From Dipteris shenzhenensis (taxonomy: Eukaryota > Polypodiophyta > Polypodiopsida > Gleicheniales), in the NCBI GenBank assembly GCA_047967505.1, contig CM106541.1: a stretch of 64,000 nucleotides of DNA. The stretch is one strand, 5' to 3'. Shown here piece after piece: positions 24,062-36,045 of the stretch (positions are counted from its first letter, which is position 1; every line of letters starts with the position of its first letter). The position numbers were made by a program, and so were the translations under genes. The notes below the pieces were generated by a model. The model did no database searches. It was given only the letters and a program-made list of their open reading frames with translations, and was not told the origin of the DNA.

Positions 24062-25645
24062 GTGAGAGTATGCTATATGCAATCAGAGATGAGTTCAATT
24101 ATGAGGAATAAGACTTGGGACTTGGTTTCTTTGCCACATGGAAAGAAAGCATTGCCATGTAAATGGGTCTACAAAATGAAGGTCACAGGTGATGATGTGC
24201 CTAGGTACAAGGCCCGTTTGGTCACTAAAGGGTTCAAGCAAGAGAAGAGTGTGGACTTTGATGAGATATTCTCTTTGGTTGTGAAGATGACCACACTCAG
24301 ATGCATGCTTGGACTAGTGGCATCAGAGGATATGGAGCTTATGCACATGGATGTCAAGACAACTTTCTTGCATGGGGATTTGCATGAGGAAATTTACATG
24401 GTGCAGTCGGAAGGCTTTGAAGAAAAGGGCAAAGAGCATTTAGTTTGCAAGCTGAAGAAGAGTCTCTATGGTCTTAAGCAAGCGCCTAGAGAATGGTATC
24501 GGAAGTTTGATGCTTTCATTTGGTCCCAAGGTTTTAGAAGGAGTGAAATTGATCACTGTTTCTACACTAAAAGGGCTAAGGATAATAGCCTGATAATCTT
24601 GGCACTATATGTGGATGATATGCTATTGGCTAGCAAGAATACTTATGAGCTAGATGCATTAAAGGCCAAGTTGCATGAGGCCTTTGATATGAAGGATTTG
24701 GGACTTTCAGGTCATATTCTTGGTATGCACATCATGCGTGATCGGAGTAGGAAACTCCTTTGGCTTTCACAAAAAAAATATGTTACAAAAGTATTGCAGC
24801 GTTTCAATATGGAGGGGGGGAAGGCAGTGAGTACTCCATTGCCTCCATATGTGAAACTGAGTCATACAGATAGTCCCAAATCAGATGAGGAAAGGGCCAT
24901 GATGTCCAAGGTTCCTTATGCATCAGTAGTTGGGAGTCTTATGTATGCTATGATAACTACTAGACCAGACATTGCATTTGCAGTGGGAGTTGTTAGCCGG
25001 TATATGGCTAATCCAGGAAAAAGGCATTGGGAGGCAGTTAAGTGCATCATGAGGTACATGAAGGGTACCAAGGAGATGTGCATCTTCTTTGGTAGAGGAG
25101 ACATGCATGTACTTGGGTACACAGATTCAGACTATGCAGGGCATGTGGATAGTAGGACATCCACTTCTAGTTATGTAATCACCTTTGCAGGTGGTGCAGT
25201 GTCATGGATGTCTCGTGCACAGAAGTGCATTGCTTTGTTTACCACAGAGGCTGAGTATGTTGCAGCCATAGAGGGTTGCAAGGAGGCTATATGGCTTGAT
25301 CGGCTAGTGGGAGATTTGGGGATTCATACTGGTGTAGTGACATTGCATAGTGATTCCATGAGTGCTATTCAGCTGGCATGGAATCCGATCTTTCATGCAA
25401 AGACCAAACACATTGAGGTCATGTACCATTTCATCAGGGAGGTACTTGAGGACAAGCGCATAGAGCTTGTTAAGGTTCATGTAGATACTAACCCTATAGA
25501 TATGCTGACGAAGACTCTACCTAGTCAACGGTTTGAGTATTGTTGTGTATTGATGGGCACATTGTCCTTTAAGTGGGAGGTTGTGGGGGTTAAAGGTCAG
25601 TGTGCCTTTACCCCACTTATGTACAATACTCAAACACATATATAA
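24062..25645 (+). pseudogene. Copia A reverse transcriptase-RNase H, long open frame
   Basis: An uninterrupted 527-codon frame carries W-L-ALPCKWVYKMK at the start of RT, MDVKTTFLHGDL (first catalytic Asp region), and YVDDMLLAS (the YVDD box). RNase H follows with YTDSDYAGH, TTEAEYVAA and HSDSMSAIQLA, and the frame ends with the usual TKTLPSQRFEYC tail. RT and RNase H look complete although protease and integrase are damaged. It is cut off from its gag-pol start by upstream stops, so I treat it as a pseudogene fragment. Confidence 0.8.
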
Positions 25646-25746
25646 ATGAATGAAAAAGAAGATTAGGGTGGTTGTGCACCCACCAAAACCTATGTGGCTC
25701 TTTGTTTCTCTCTCTTCCTCTTTCGTTCTTGCTTTTGTTGAGAGAA

Positions 25747-27590
25747 CTCTCATTATGCATCCTCTAGTAGACAGGGTGATGACAGAAATGAGCATCTGTT
25801 TATGGTGCAGCACATGACCAATTCTATGACAAGTGCAGAAAAAAGCAATGATGTGTGGTATGTTGACTCAAGTGTGTCAAACCACATGATAGGTCATGCA
25901 GAATGGATGCAGGATGTAAGGAAAATGGAAAGACCAGGATTTGTGGAGATTGGTGATGATACTACACATCCTATCGTGCAGATTGGTAAAATTCCTTTGT
26001 CTATGCAGGATAGAAAAAAGAAATACTTGTCTGTTGTATTTCATGTCCCAAATATCACCAAGAACCTAGTTTCTATTGGTCAAATGGTTGAGTAGGGCTT
26101 GCAGGTCAGATTTAATCCTCATGGATGCTTTGTTGAGGATATCAAAAATAAAGGTCGCTTGATAGCAAAAGGGAAGAAGAAGGGCAGGATGTTTATGTTG
26201 GATGCAGACATGCCTGCGTTGAGTGCAGCAATGTTTGCACATGGGACCGGTGTAGTTGCAAATATTGATATCTGGCATAAACGCATTGGTCATGTTAATG
26301 TATAGTGACTTAAATTAATGCAGGCCCAAAATATTGTTGCAGGATTGCCTAATTTCAAGGTTGTAGAAATGCATAATGTATGTGAAGCCTATCAATTTGG
26401 AAAACAGTTAAGGAAACCATTTCCTAGACATGTTCAAGAGAGTAAGAGGCCATTGGAATTAATTCACTCTGATGTGTGGACTACTAAAGTTGTATCTATT
26501 GGAGGCTGTCATTATTTTGTCACTTTTTTTGATGACTATAGTAGAAAAGTTTTGGTGTATTTTATGAAAAAGAAAAGTGAAGTGTTTGGGCATTTCAAAG
26601 CTTTTAAAGCTATGGCTGAAAAAGTACAGGCCTGCAAATAAAATGCCTAAGGTCAGATGGAGGGGGAGAGTACCTCTCAAATGAGTTTGCAAGTTTCCTG
26701 CAAGAGCATGGCATAAAACAACAATATTCATGCAATCATACCGCACAGCAAAATGGACTTGTAGAAAGCAAAAATAGGCATATGGAGAGGTATCTCGTGC
26801 CATGCTCAACGAAAAAGACCTTCTAGAATATTATTGGACTAAAGCAGTTGCTACAACAGTCTACATAATGAATAGGACTCCCATTGCAACAATACATGGC
26901 ATGATGTCAGAGGAGAGGTATACTGGTAGGAAACCAGATATTTCTCATTTGAAAGTTTTTGGTTGCATTGCCTATGTTCATGTGCCAGCTAAGTTGAGAT
27001 CCAAGTTGGATGCAAAAGCTGAGGTCATCTTTATTGGTTATTCTCTGCAGCAAAAAGGGTATAGATGCTATAACCCTTCTACTCGTAAGTTTACAGTGAG
27101 CAAAGATGTTTTTGATGAGATGAGTAGCTGGTATAAACCAGTAAATGTGATTGATGATGTAGATGCACAAAATGGTAATGCTGCACATAATTCATAGTAG
27201 TCACAAAATATTAGTGGACCTATGGTGTCCTCTAGCAGCGGTTCACATACTTCGCCATGGACAGGCAGATTGAGATCAAGAGGATCTCCTCAAAGCAATG
27301 CAGATAGTGGTATGCAAGTATCACCAAAAGGAAAAGAGAAAGTAGATCAACCCATGACTGATGTGAATGCAGGTCACTCTTATGTGGATGGTGAATCCAA
27401 TGGCTCAGAATAGAGCCTTGATGATGAGTTGGGTATTCCTTCTATTGTTATACCTAGAGTAAGGAAGACAAGGGATGTTTTGAAAGCACCTGGTAGTGAG
27501 CATATTTTGCACATGTGTACTAGAGCTAGGTATCCTGTGGATAGGCTAAAGCATTTGCACATGCATGGACAAAACCCATGTTTTTGTGTT
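25747..27590 (+). pseudogene. Copia fragment B: protease to end of integrase only
   Basis: The frame picks up at residues matching about 307 of the intact Copia polyprotein at 50.7-55.1 kb (YASSS, then GDDRNEHLF). It continues through the protease (VDSSVSNHM instead of VDSGASNHM), pre-integrase (WHKRIGHV), the integrase core with HSDVWTT, and the post-integrase region (YPVDRL). It ends near a position equivalent to residue 936. Stops and frameshifts occur near 26094, 26306, 26640 and 27196. Gag and reverse transcriptase are absent on either side. These are exactly the parts retained in element C (28548-47352), which lacks the middle. Confidence 0.8.
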
Positions 27591-27770
27591 CTTGCAAAAA
27601 TCACTCTCTTGCATCCCACCTATCCAAAATCTAAAGAGTAGATACATCCGTTTTTGTAAATGAATTATATTCCAAAAAAAATCAATCTTTGCTTATAGAA
27701 ATCAATACTTGAAGAAAAAATAGACAACATATTGACATGATCCCTATAATTAAACTTTCCTCTAGATCCG

Positions 27771-28230
27771 ATGCAACAAATCGACCAATTTTTTATTAAA
27801 TTCATATTTTGATGCATAAAATTTTACAAAATGGTGCAAAATGATAATCATCTAAAGTATGCCTTGCCATCTGCACGTGACCCCATTTGGATTTGTAAAT
27901 AAAATTTGCATGTTTTGGGCCAAAAGAGAGAGCGTGTCAATGCCCTCCTTGTTTTGGCACGAACCATGAGAATTTAGACATCCTAAATTCTCATGTTTTA
28001 GGCCAAAATAGGGAGTCCGTTAATGCAATAACGTGCTCCCTCTTTTGAGCTAAAAGATGAGAATTTTAATGTCCTGTATCTTTTGATTTACGAATCAAAA
28101 TGGGGTCATGTTGTATATCAAATCAAATGGCAAGGCATGATTTAGATGATTATCATGCCATTTTGTACTATTTGTAAAATTGGATGCATCAAAATGTGAA
28201 TTTAATGAATTTTTTGTAGTTTCTTGCACC
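27771..28230. mobile_element. MITE-like fold-back element, about 460 bp
   Basis: The two halves are inverted copies. TTAAATTCA-ATTTTGATGCAT, then TTTTACAAA, then ATGATAATCATCTAAA, ATGCCTTGCCAT and TGACCCCATTT on the left return in reverse complement on the right. The centre is a near-perfect palindrome, CATGAGAATTTAG and CTAAATTCTCATG around a short spacer (27967-27998). AT-rich, non-coding and palindromic throughout, as in MITEs. The outer boundaries are approximate and no clear target duplication was identified. Confidence 0.65.
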
Positions 28231-28547
28231 ATATTTAGAGCAAGGCTTCTCGTAATAGGAAGCATGTTAGAACTCTATCTATATTGGCAAAAAATTACCA
28301 ATTCTTTTCTCTACCAGTTCATCTAAAATGTATATAACACTTTCACCAAGGTAGACTTTCAATATTATGTTATGATCATGTTCAATGTTGAAATTTTTTT
28401 TGAATAGGGTGCACTTCATCTATATACTAGTTGTTGGTAGCCTAACCATTTCTATGCAAGTTCATCTCATGTGAATAAATAATACTATCAGTAATGTAGA
28501 AGCCAATAGCTTTTGCACGATAGCTCCAATGCAAAAAGTGTAAATAG

Positions 28548-28897
28548 TCTTGAGATATCGAGCTCCACTCATGATATGCCAGGGTGACCGTTGTGCATAT
28601 ATGTCATTGACTTGTTAGCTGCAGATGCGATTGGTAAACACCCATGAATAGTAGCTGGATGACAACTATCTTTATGTACTCTAGCTAGGCTCAGTTAGTA
28701 TGCCACCTCAGTTAGCTGAGTTTGGTCTGAGACCCACATATAGGGTTCACCTATTCTTTTGTACTTAGAGTTATTTTGGCTTTCACAACTAAGAAGACAA
28801 AAATTGTTTTCAACCTCCATCTTTGTGTATATTCCCCCATTGTGTATGTGAGAAAGCTGCAAGTGAGACTCCTTCCTTCTCTCCCACTCTCTTCACA
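28548..28897 (+). mobile_element. 5' LTR of element C with adjacent primer binding site
   Basis: It starts TCTTGAGATATCG (the canonical TG mutated to TC) and ends CTCTTCACA. The next bases (28898 on), TGGTATCAGAGCTTGG, are a primer binding site for initiator tRNA-Met. It matches the 3' LTR at 47001-47352 with about 20 differences. Confidence 0.85.
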
Positions 28898-29411
28898 TGG
28901 TATCAGAGCTTGGTTCGTGGTAAGAAGCTCAATAAAGCAAACCAAGTTCGCGGTGTCCTAGTAAGAGGATCACTGTTTCTTTCCTTTTTTTTTGAGTTTG
29001 GGAGAAAATCTTCACAGGTAGCACAGTCGGAAAGTGCAAGAGCGCACTGTCTTAGATTGGGATGCCCTTCACGATGTGGCGAGAGGGCAAAATTATTTTT
29101 TTGATTCGAGGCCATTTTTGGGCCTGTTTTGGTGGCAGAAGTTTTCCGCAGGCACTCAAGAAAGTGCCCTGTTTTTGTTGTGCGACCACTGTTCTATAGG
29201 TAAGTGAAAAGTTACTGCAAAAATTACATCGTATGCCTATGCGCAGAGATATTGGGAGTGACAGTATCATTCTTATTGCCTGTTGATGCATAATCATCAC
29301 TAGGAAGTGACTGTGTGGTCAAATACCACTCTCGTCAATTTTGCAGATTTGCCCTTGTGAGGCAGAAGTTGTGTTTTTTTGCAGTGACAGAATATTTTGC
29401 AGTGTTCTATA

Positions 29412-30237
29412 ATGGCGTCTGATGCTCTTTCATAGATTTTCACTGAAAAGCTTGACAAGAACAACTTCCAAGCATGGAAGTTTAGAATGACAAATTTTCT
29501 TAAGGGAAAAGGCTATTTGGAGTTCATTATTGGAGCTGAACAAGGGCCAATTATTCCTAATGTTCCCAATCAACAGGAGTTGCAGGCATTTAAAGGCTGG
29601 CATGAGAGAGCCAAAAAAGTTATGTATTGGCTATCTATCAATATTTCAGATTCTATGATTGTGCATATTCAACATGCAAGCACATTGAAGGAGGTGTGGG
29701 GTACTTTGATAAAAATGTATAGCACAAATACGCAAGCCAGGAAAATGTAGCTCAAGCAGGAGTTGCATAATGTGCAAAGAGAAAATATGAGCATCAATGA
29801 CTACCACATGAAGGTGAAGAAGATTGCAGAGGCACTTGCTTCTATTGGGTCACCAGTGGAAGCTGATGATTTAGTTTCTGTGACCTTGAATGCTCTAGGA
29901 AAGGTTTATGCATAATTCTGGACATCCATTGCCGTCCGTGAGAATTTTCCTAATTTTGAGGAGTTGATTGCTCTTCTAATTTCTGAAGAGCACAGAAATG
30001 GTGGTGCATCTTCTTCAGGAAGAACTTCAAAAGAAGCTATCTTCTACTCAAATGCTGGAAGAGGTAGAGGCACAGGTAGAGTAGGCCAATTTGGAGACGT
30101 GGTAGAAATCAAAATATGCCGTAAATTCAAGAAAACCAATCCTTTGGAGGAGGACATGGTAACTTTATAGGCAGGGGGAGCCAAAGAGGTCATGGTGGAT
30201 GGTAGAGAGGCCAAAATGCAAACAACAATGTTGAATG
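29412..30237 (+). pseudogene. Element C gag, interrupted by element D
   Basis: The frame starts ATG (MASDALS) and aligns along its length with gag of the intact Copia polyprotein: EKLDKNNFQAWKFRMTNF, WLSINISDSMIVHIQ, a GRGRGTGR-rich tail. In-frame stops occur early (after residue 7) and near 29747, 29912 and 30168, so it is dead. It breaks off inside the zinc knuckle (first Cys only) exactly where the LTR of element D starts. Confidence 0.85.
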
Positions 30238-30948
30238 TGTTAGATATCAATGCTCCACTCTCGTGTAACTACGTGAGAACCAGCTAACTCTACTTGTAAG
30301 CCCCCCATATGAGGAGAAGGTATTTGAGTAGCTCGATTATCCAGTAGGACCTTGTTTGGACACTAAATGGGGGCCATGTGTGGCCTGATGGCTAGACGAA
30401 GTTGGCACACTGCCAACTAAGCTACATGCAAGTGCAGGAAGGCACCCATGACTGACCGCATTGAGGGTAGATGGAGCATTTCCTGAGGTAGCCCACTCTT
30501 GGGTTGCGGGGCCCATTTGGAGCCTCAGATGATCTCAGATGGCTCTAGACCGAACGGGGAATTGTAGGTCAGTTGCTCTATTTTGCGCACCAGTTCTATC
30601 ATGTGGTCGGTGGCCTATTTCGAGACCACGATCGTTTTAGGTGGACTAGGTCGGTCTCCCAATTGGCTTTAACTGACTACTTGTGGTGGCTATATAAGAG
30701 CAAGCCCATGAAGCCCATTTCATCACTAGCTATAGCAACCCCGATTCCTTAGCATCTAGCATCCGTCTTCTACTATTTCCAGCTCGCCATCGAAGTTTCT
30801 TTCACAGGAGCGCACGGCTGGGAGGCAGCGCCATCTATTGTATCAGTTTTACAGTAATCAAATTTTTATTCTCCATATTATCTGTTTTCTCTCTTGCATA
30901 CGAGATCCTGTTATTTGTTGAGCACAGACGTTGTATTGTTTTCTTACA
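30238..30948 (+). mobile_element. 5' LTR of Copia element D (711 bp)
   Basis: It begins TGTTAGATATC at the exact point where element C gag is interrupted, ends TTCTTACA, and is followed at 30949 by the primer binding site TGGTATCAGAGCTTGG. It is nested inside element C. No second copy of this LTR was found in the window, so the 3' half of element D is missing. Confidence 0.8.
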
Positions 30949-31018
30949 TGGTATCAGAGCTTGGACTCTAGCAAGAAGATTTGGTAGTGTGTTTCTATTT
31001 GCGAGCAGATTGTGAGAG

Positions 31019-32010
31019 ATGGCCCAGCCCGCAAGACTGCGAATCCCACTGTTCGGCGAAAGCGAAAAGTTGGATGGCTCTATCCCTCCCTCTGGAAGTT
31101 CAAGATGAAGACCATCCTAAGCACATATGAGCTTTGGGATACTGCTACTGGGGTAGAGGTGATTGCGCTGTGTTCCATTGTCTGCAGTGTAAGTGATTCC
31201 ATCATGGTGTTAATTCAACATGTCACCATAGTAGAGGAGGCATGGATAGTCTTGAAAAATCAATACCAAACCACAAATTAGACGCAGATTCAGAATCTGG
31301 AGACTTAACTTGCGAACGAGAAACTGTCTGAGTCTGAAGCGGTAGAAAAGTTCATCACCAAGGTGAAGAATCTACGTTATCAGATGACTGCAACTGGCAT
31401 CACCATCACTAGCGAGAATCTAGCACGAAGGTGCATACGGATTCTCCCACCAAAGTATGACGGTCTTGTTATAGCGCTGAATACACAGAACATAAATCTG
31501 CCCCTCAACTTTTAGGATTTCAGTGCGATGCTTCTAGAGGAGGAGATGCGTCAAAAGACAAGGACTCGAGAAGATTCGGCTTTCTATGCTAGATCAAAGA
31601 AAGGTAAGGGTAAGGACTCTGGTAACCCATCTTCTTCTGATGATAAAAAGAGAAAGAAGAAGATTAAGTGCTTCTATTGCAACAAGGCAAGGCACAAGTA
31701 GAATGAGTGCTGAAAGAAGATTGTAGATGAGAAGAACGGAGTAAAGAAAGAGTCTAGCAACAGCGCACAGGCAGTACCAGTATAGTTGTTCGTAGCAATT
31801 GAGGAGATTTGCACGGAGGTAGTCCATGTACCTGCAGATGAACATTGGATCATTGACAGTGGTGCATCACACCACATGACCAGTCGAAAGGATTGGTATA
31901 CCTCTCTACAGCCGGTAGGGAATGACATCCTGGTAGCAGCCAACAATGATGCAAAATTTCCAGCAAAAGGAAAAGGTACGATTGCTCTCAAGTCAGATGG
32001 AGTTGTAAAA
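31019..32010 (+). pseudogene. Copia element D gag-protease remnant
   Basis: It starts ATG at 31019 (MAQPARLRIPLFGESEKLDG), then shifts frame. Recognisable segments are WKFKMKTILSTYELWD, the gag body with IQHVTIVEEAW, a zinc knuckle CFYCNKARHKxNEC (about 31670-31710, with a stop inside) and the protease WIIDSGASHHM (about 31850). The Copia sequence ends abruptly near 32010 in the region before the usual D-VLYVP motif. From there on the DNA belongs to the transposase element. Integrase, RT and the 3' LTR are absent. Confidence 0.8.
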
Positions 32011-35000
32011 TAAGTCATCATTCTCATCAGCTTCTCCCATTTCAGCATCTAGCTTACACCATGTAGACCCTGCATCCAGCCAAGGTTGAAACCACCATTT
32101 CAAGTCTTTAGCCTTGCTAGGTTTCAAATCCAAAGACTCACATAGTATGTGAGCTTGTTGTAAGCCCTCCTTCAATGCATCAATCATCTTTTCATCAGAA
32201 GAAACACTCTCATAGTCACCTAGATTTTCTTCAATCATCCCTTCTTGTTTATTCAAATGTTTCCATATATGCTCTTGCTTTTTATGAGCCCTAGAGAAAG
32301 TTAGACCATTTTGAGCACACTCATGCATGGCAATTTTATTCAAGCTACCAATGCTATGTAGAAGATCTCCAAGATCAAATGCTCTTTCTTGCCCAATCAT
32401 GCCTCCAACTTTACTAAAATAGATTTCAGCAGCATCAGAACCGGTAAGATGTAGTGGACACTTCAGATTAGGATAAAAATCTCGAAACATCTTTATGAGC
32501 AATACAACAAAATGACAAGAAAGTATGCCGTCCGTATAAGCCTCCTTACTGATGAAATTTTTCTTCAAGGTGTAGGTTGGATGGTGATGAATCCATAGTC
32601 GCCAAATTTTGAAAAAGAAGACTACCTTGGCTGCAAGCACCACACGCTCCTTCAAGATCAAATATGGTGACAAGAAAATATCAATATAATCAGCAACAAT
32701 CATCAAATAGGCCTCAGTCCCCCTCATACTTCTTTCTTTTTTTTGAAGTTTTCTCAAACATTTCTGTACTTGTCTACTTGCAATCCTTTGAGTTGCTCCC
32801 CAATTTTGTCGATCATTCCTTTGAATCTCTCCATCTCGTAGCTTGTGCTCCTCAATTGAAAAAGAATTGTAAACAATAGATACATGATTTAGTGTGATCC
32901 AAACACATCCAATTGCTAGTTGTCGAGTAGGACTATCAAGTGGGATTGTAAGTTTCTTTCCACAGTGTACAAAGTCTTGATCATGAAGGCCATACACATT
33001 TCCTCCTACAATTTTTGCTCTCATATTCCATCCACACCAATTGATAGCAAAAGGTTGTTCGCTTTTCTCCAAATAGTCTTCAAGCATCAACTTTCGTCTT
33101 CTACTATCTCCATCTGAAGCATGTCCAATTATGGGTCCAACTTTATCTTTCAGGTTTGCATTCCACATGGTCTCCAAAAGATTCCATTGGTTCCTTACAA
33201 AATCACTATCAAAACGATTGCATGTGCAATGCACAATCAAAGCCAAACGTGGAAGAAGATCATGAAGAGGATTAACAATCAAAAGTCTAGCATAATGACC
33301 TATGATATGATTTTGAAAAGCATCTATAATATTCGAGTATCCTTGTGAGCCTTCACCAACAACAATGGAGTCATTTGATGAGCATTGATGATATTCTCCT
33401 TTCTTTCCACAAAACCCAATAAGAGTGTCATCTTTTGCATTCCATCTACACAACACGATTATAGAGTTTAATAACTTCCTCATCTTTTTGAGAGATTTCC
33501 AAACATAGCAATTATAAATATCTTGATGATATAGATAAAAGTAGAATGCATAGAGAGCTAAAATTACCTTATTCGACGCTTAATGGTTGTCTCATCTTCC
33601 ACTATGATAACTGGAACTATAGAAATGACTCCATATCTTTTTTTTGCATCCATATAGATCTTCCCAACAGCATCGAATATGTATATGTGCTCACCACAAA
33701 TAAATTCAATTTCTTTTCTTCCTTGCCTTCTGGTGGTAGACAAAGATGGACCTCCAAGGTTTATACTCAAGAACTCATGTAGTCTTGGACCACCCCATAG
33801 CTTAATAACTTCATATATGATTTTTGTAGAGTCACTAAACCTGTGTCCTTGCTTTGACCGTAACATGTTCTGTGCCACTTCTTGAAAAAACTCCCACAAG
33901 GCTGATTTTCCACCAAACTTTCCTTGTCTATGAGCTTCAATTATGTTGTTACAAAAGCGTCGAACATCTTTCCTATTTATACATTCAAAACTTGATTCTT
34001 TCAAAGTTTTGACTCTGACTGACAGCATTACAATTTTTGATGTTGCCCACCACAGCCTTCTTTTTTCTTCATTCAAACTTTTCCTACACTCAAAAGTGGC
34101 ATTTTTTAGCTCTTCAATTGTCAGGTAGTCTACCCGCCTTCCTTTGCCTCTTTTCCTGGTTCCTCTCTTCTGAATGGCAAGATTCTCCCTATATAATCTC
34201 ATACGAAAATCAGAACAACCTGAAATTTTCTTACAGTGTTCACATGAGAAACCTTGAAATGGAACTCCAATGATTGATATACGAAGACAATTTATGTGCC
34301 TGAAGCATCCATCTATCTTGTATTCCATATTCCCATCATGTAAAGTGGCCTTTGTATATGGTTCACAAAACCATTCATGCCCCATCTTTTGATCCATCAA
34401 AAATGACTTAATATTAATTTCACAACCATTGACATGAACATTAGCTTGCCATAATCCCCAACATAACAAATTTATATTTGATGATGAAGATAAGAATGAC
34501 TCAGTCAAGGAATCAGAAAGAGATTCTGTCTCACCACATTTTGGTTGCAACACTTTAAACTCCTTTGTTTGTACAAGGAACCTTCCCAACGATGTTTGTC
34601 GTGGATCTTTGTCAAAATGCTTCCTAGGTCGGCCAACAACCCTTGATAATACTGGACATGGCTCCATTGATTTCTTGCTGGAAGAAGTGATGTGAGCTTT
34701 TCCTTTGATATGTTCTGATAAAATTGTTTGTAGATCTGAACCTCGAGGGCACAAAAACAACCATTTTCCATCATATCCACATGCCACTCTTACAGCATTT
34801 TTATCCTTGTAGTCATTCAAAGTTGCTTCAACTATCTCAAACTTTGCTCCTGCAACATACTCGATAATGAAAAATTTTAGAAGAATATTTTTTTGACCCT
34901 ATTTATGAAAATTTTAACAAAAGAAAGATTTTTGTCATCTCTACATGCTTCTAGTGGAGATTACCTTCATGAGAATTATTGAAAGTGTGCATTTCCTCAA

Positions 35001-35796
35001 TAGCATCAAGAATTATTGTTGCATCATCAACATCGTCCTGAGCGTCCTTCATGCTATCTTTTCGAAGACATGCTTCTTCAGTGATAAATCCTCGATTGGC
35101 AGCATATCTTTTTTGATGTTTCTGGCTTTCTAAAATATGGGTTCTTAGAAAATTAGACAAGCAAGTGTAAGCTGATTGCTTGCCTTCAATGGACCCTGAT
35201 CCATATGGCATTCCACATTCAACACACCAAATTCGAACTTTAGGCTTTCCATTAAGATCCTCTGTGAGGAGCTCAAATTTATCATCTCTAGGTGTCTTAC
35301 GCTGCCTCAATTTTTTGCGAACTTTTTCACAATGACTATCCCAATCTTCAAGAATAGACGTTGCTAAAAGTTTACTTTTGTGCATGTTTAAACCATGACT
35401 ACAAGAAACATGATCACGTCTTTCATCAACATTTACAATATCAACTTCTTTATGAATATTATCTGATGTTCTGCAAACACGTTTTGATGGTGTGATCTCA
35501 TCGACAATCGTACTTAGAGACCTCTTTATACCAACACACCTATCCTCTTCAACATTCCAACGTTCTTCTTGTATTGTATTTAGTATGCAACCTTCATCAT
35601 CATTGTCATCTTTGATAACAAAGTGAAAAGGAACATTAATGATTCCATCTTGCATAATCTCCTTACGTATCATGCTATAGGTAGAGTCACCAAGCACTCT
35701 AACATATCCCAAAAGCTTCTTCTCAGATGATCCATAGTCAAACACCTTTATGTGAGTCTTTGAAGCCATGATATGATCAATAGTATACCTAATCAA
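31993..35796 (-). CDS. Transposase-like protein, three exons, about 1188 aa
   Basis: Exons 35796-34965, 34849-33568 and 33445-31996 (stop 31993-31995) join in frame. The introns are 115 and 122 bp with GT-AG ends. MASKTH at 35769 is an alternative start. Visible parts: a CVECG-type Cys/His cluster (about 200-245), a second cluster C301-C311-H324-H330, an AT-hook-like GRPRK (350-354), and CEHCKKI (480-486). A core then contains VEDETTIKRRIRW (D696), SDGDSRRR (815-822), DQDFVHCGKK (860-869) and GSDAAEIYFSKVGG (E1045). The order Asp, D-x2-H-x2-K, then D-x2-E-x-FF/YF resembles DDE/RNase-H-fold transposases of the P/THAP9 or KDZ type. The family is my inference. It would cut and rejoin element DNA in the nucleus. 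It has no internal stops, unlike its surroundings. The last residues and stop lie in Copia D sequence, so the 3' end is altered. Confidence 0.6.
33446..33567 (-). other. Intron 2 of the transposase-like gene
   Basis: On the minus strand the donor is ATAAG/GTAATT and the best acceptor is TTGTGTAG/ATGG. The join restores IKRRIRWNAKDD in frame with a split Arg codon. An alternative acceptor, GATGAG/GAAG, also keeps frame but has a poorer pyrimidine tract and would add eleven residues. Confidence 0.65.
34850..34964 (-). other. Intron 1 of the transposase-like gene
   Basis: On the minus strand, GAAG/GTAATC is the donor and GTTGCAG/GAGC the acceptor, preceded by a T-rich stretch. Splicing removes a stop and joins the 281-codon frame to the 418-codon frame in phase (split Gly codon). 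Confidence 0.75.
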
Positions 35797-36045
35797 AATA
35801 AGAGAAAAATATAAATAAACTCATAACTTTTAAATTCTAAATGGTATGCCATAGTCTAAATCACTAATGATATTTATTGAAGATCAATATTCTAGCTTAA
35901 GAGGAGAGAAAAATAAAGTATTTCACAAACGCTATATCAAAACAAAAAAGTTGAAATGTTTTTTATATACATAAATAGATCATGTACTAGAAAGAAAACC
36001 ATCAATCTTTGGAATATTATGTAGAAACTGTAGTGCTACAAAAGG

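Larger units (their letters stand above)
21506..25746 (+). mobile_element. Copia element A, degenerate
   Basis: In order on the plus strand: gag, zinc knuckle, protease, GAG-pre-integrase, integrase, reverse transcriptase, RNase H, purine-rich AAGTGGGAGG (25571-25580), then a probable 3' LTR starting TGTGGGGGTTAAAGG (25582) with TATATAAATG inside. The domain order makes it Ty1/Copia. The reading frame is cut by stops or shifts at about 22108, 22834, 23564 and 23810-24060. The 3' end is truncated where Copia fragment B begins near 25747. No 5' LTR was recognised. Confidence 0.85.

Noticed and set aside
33483-33568. Frameshift as explanation for the gap between two transposase frames
   Set aside because: A GT-AG intron with in-phase joining gives a smooth IKRRIRWNAKDD, and the gene already has a second clean intron; splicing is the simpler reading.
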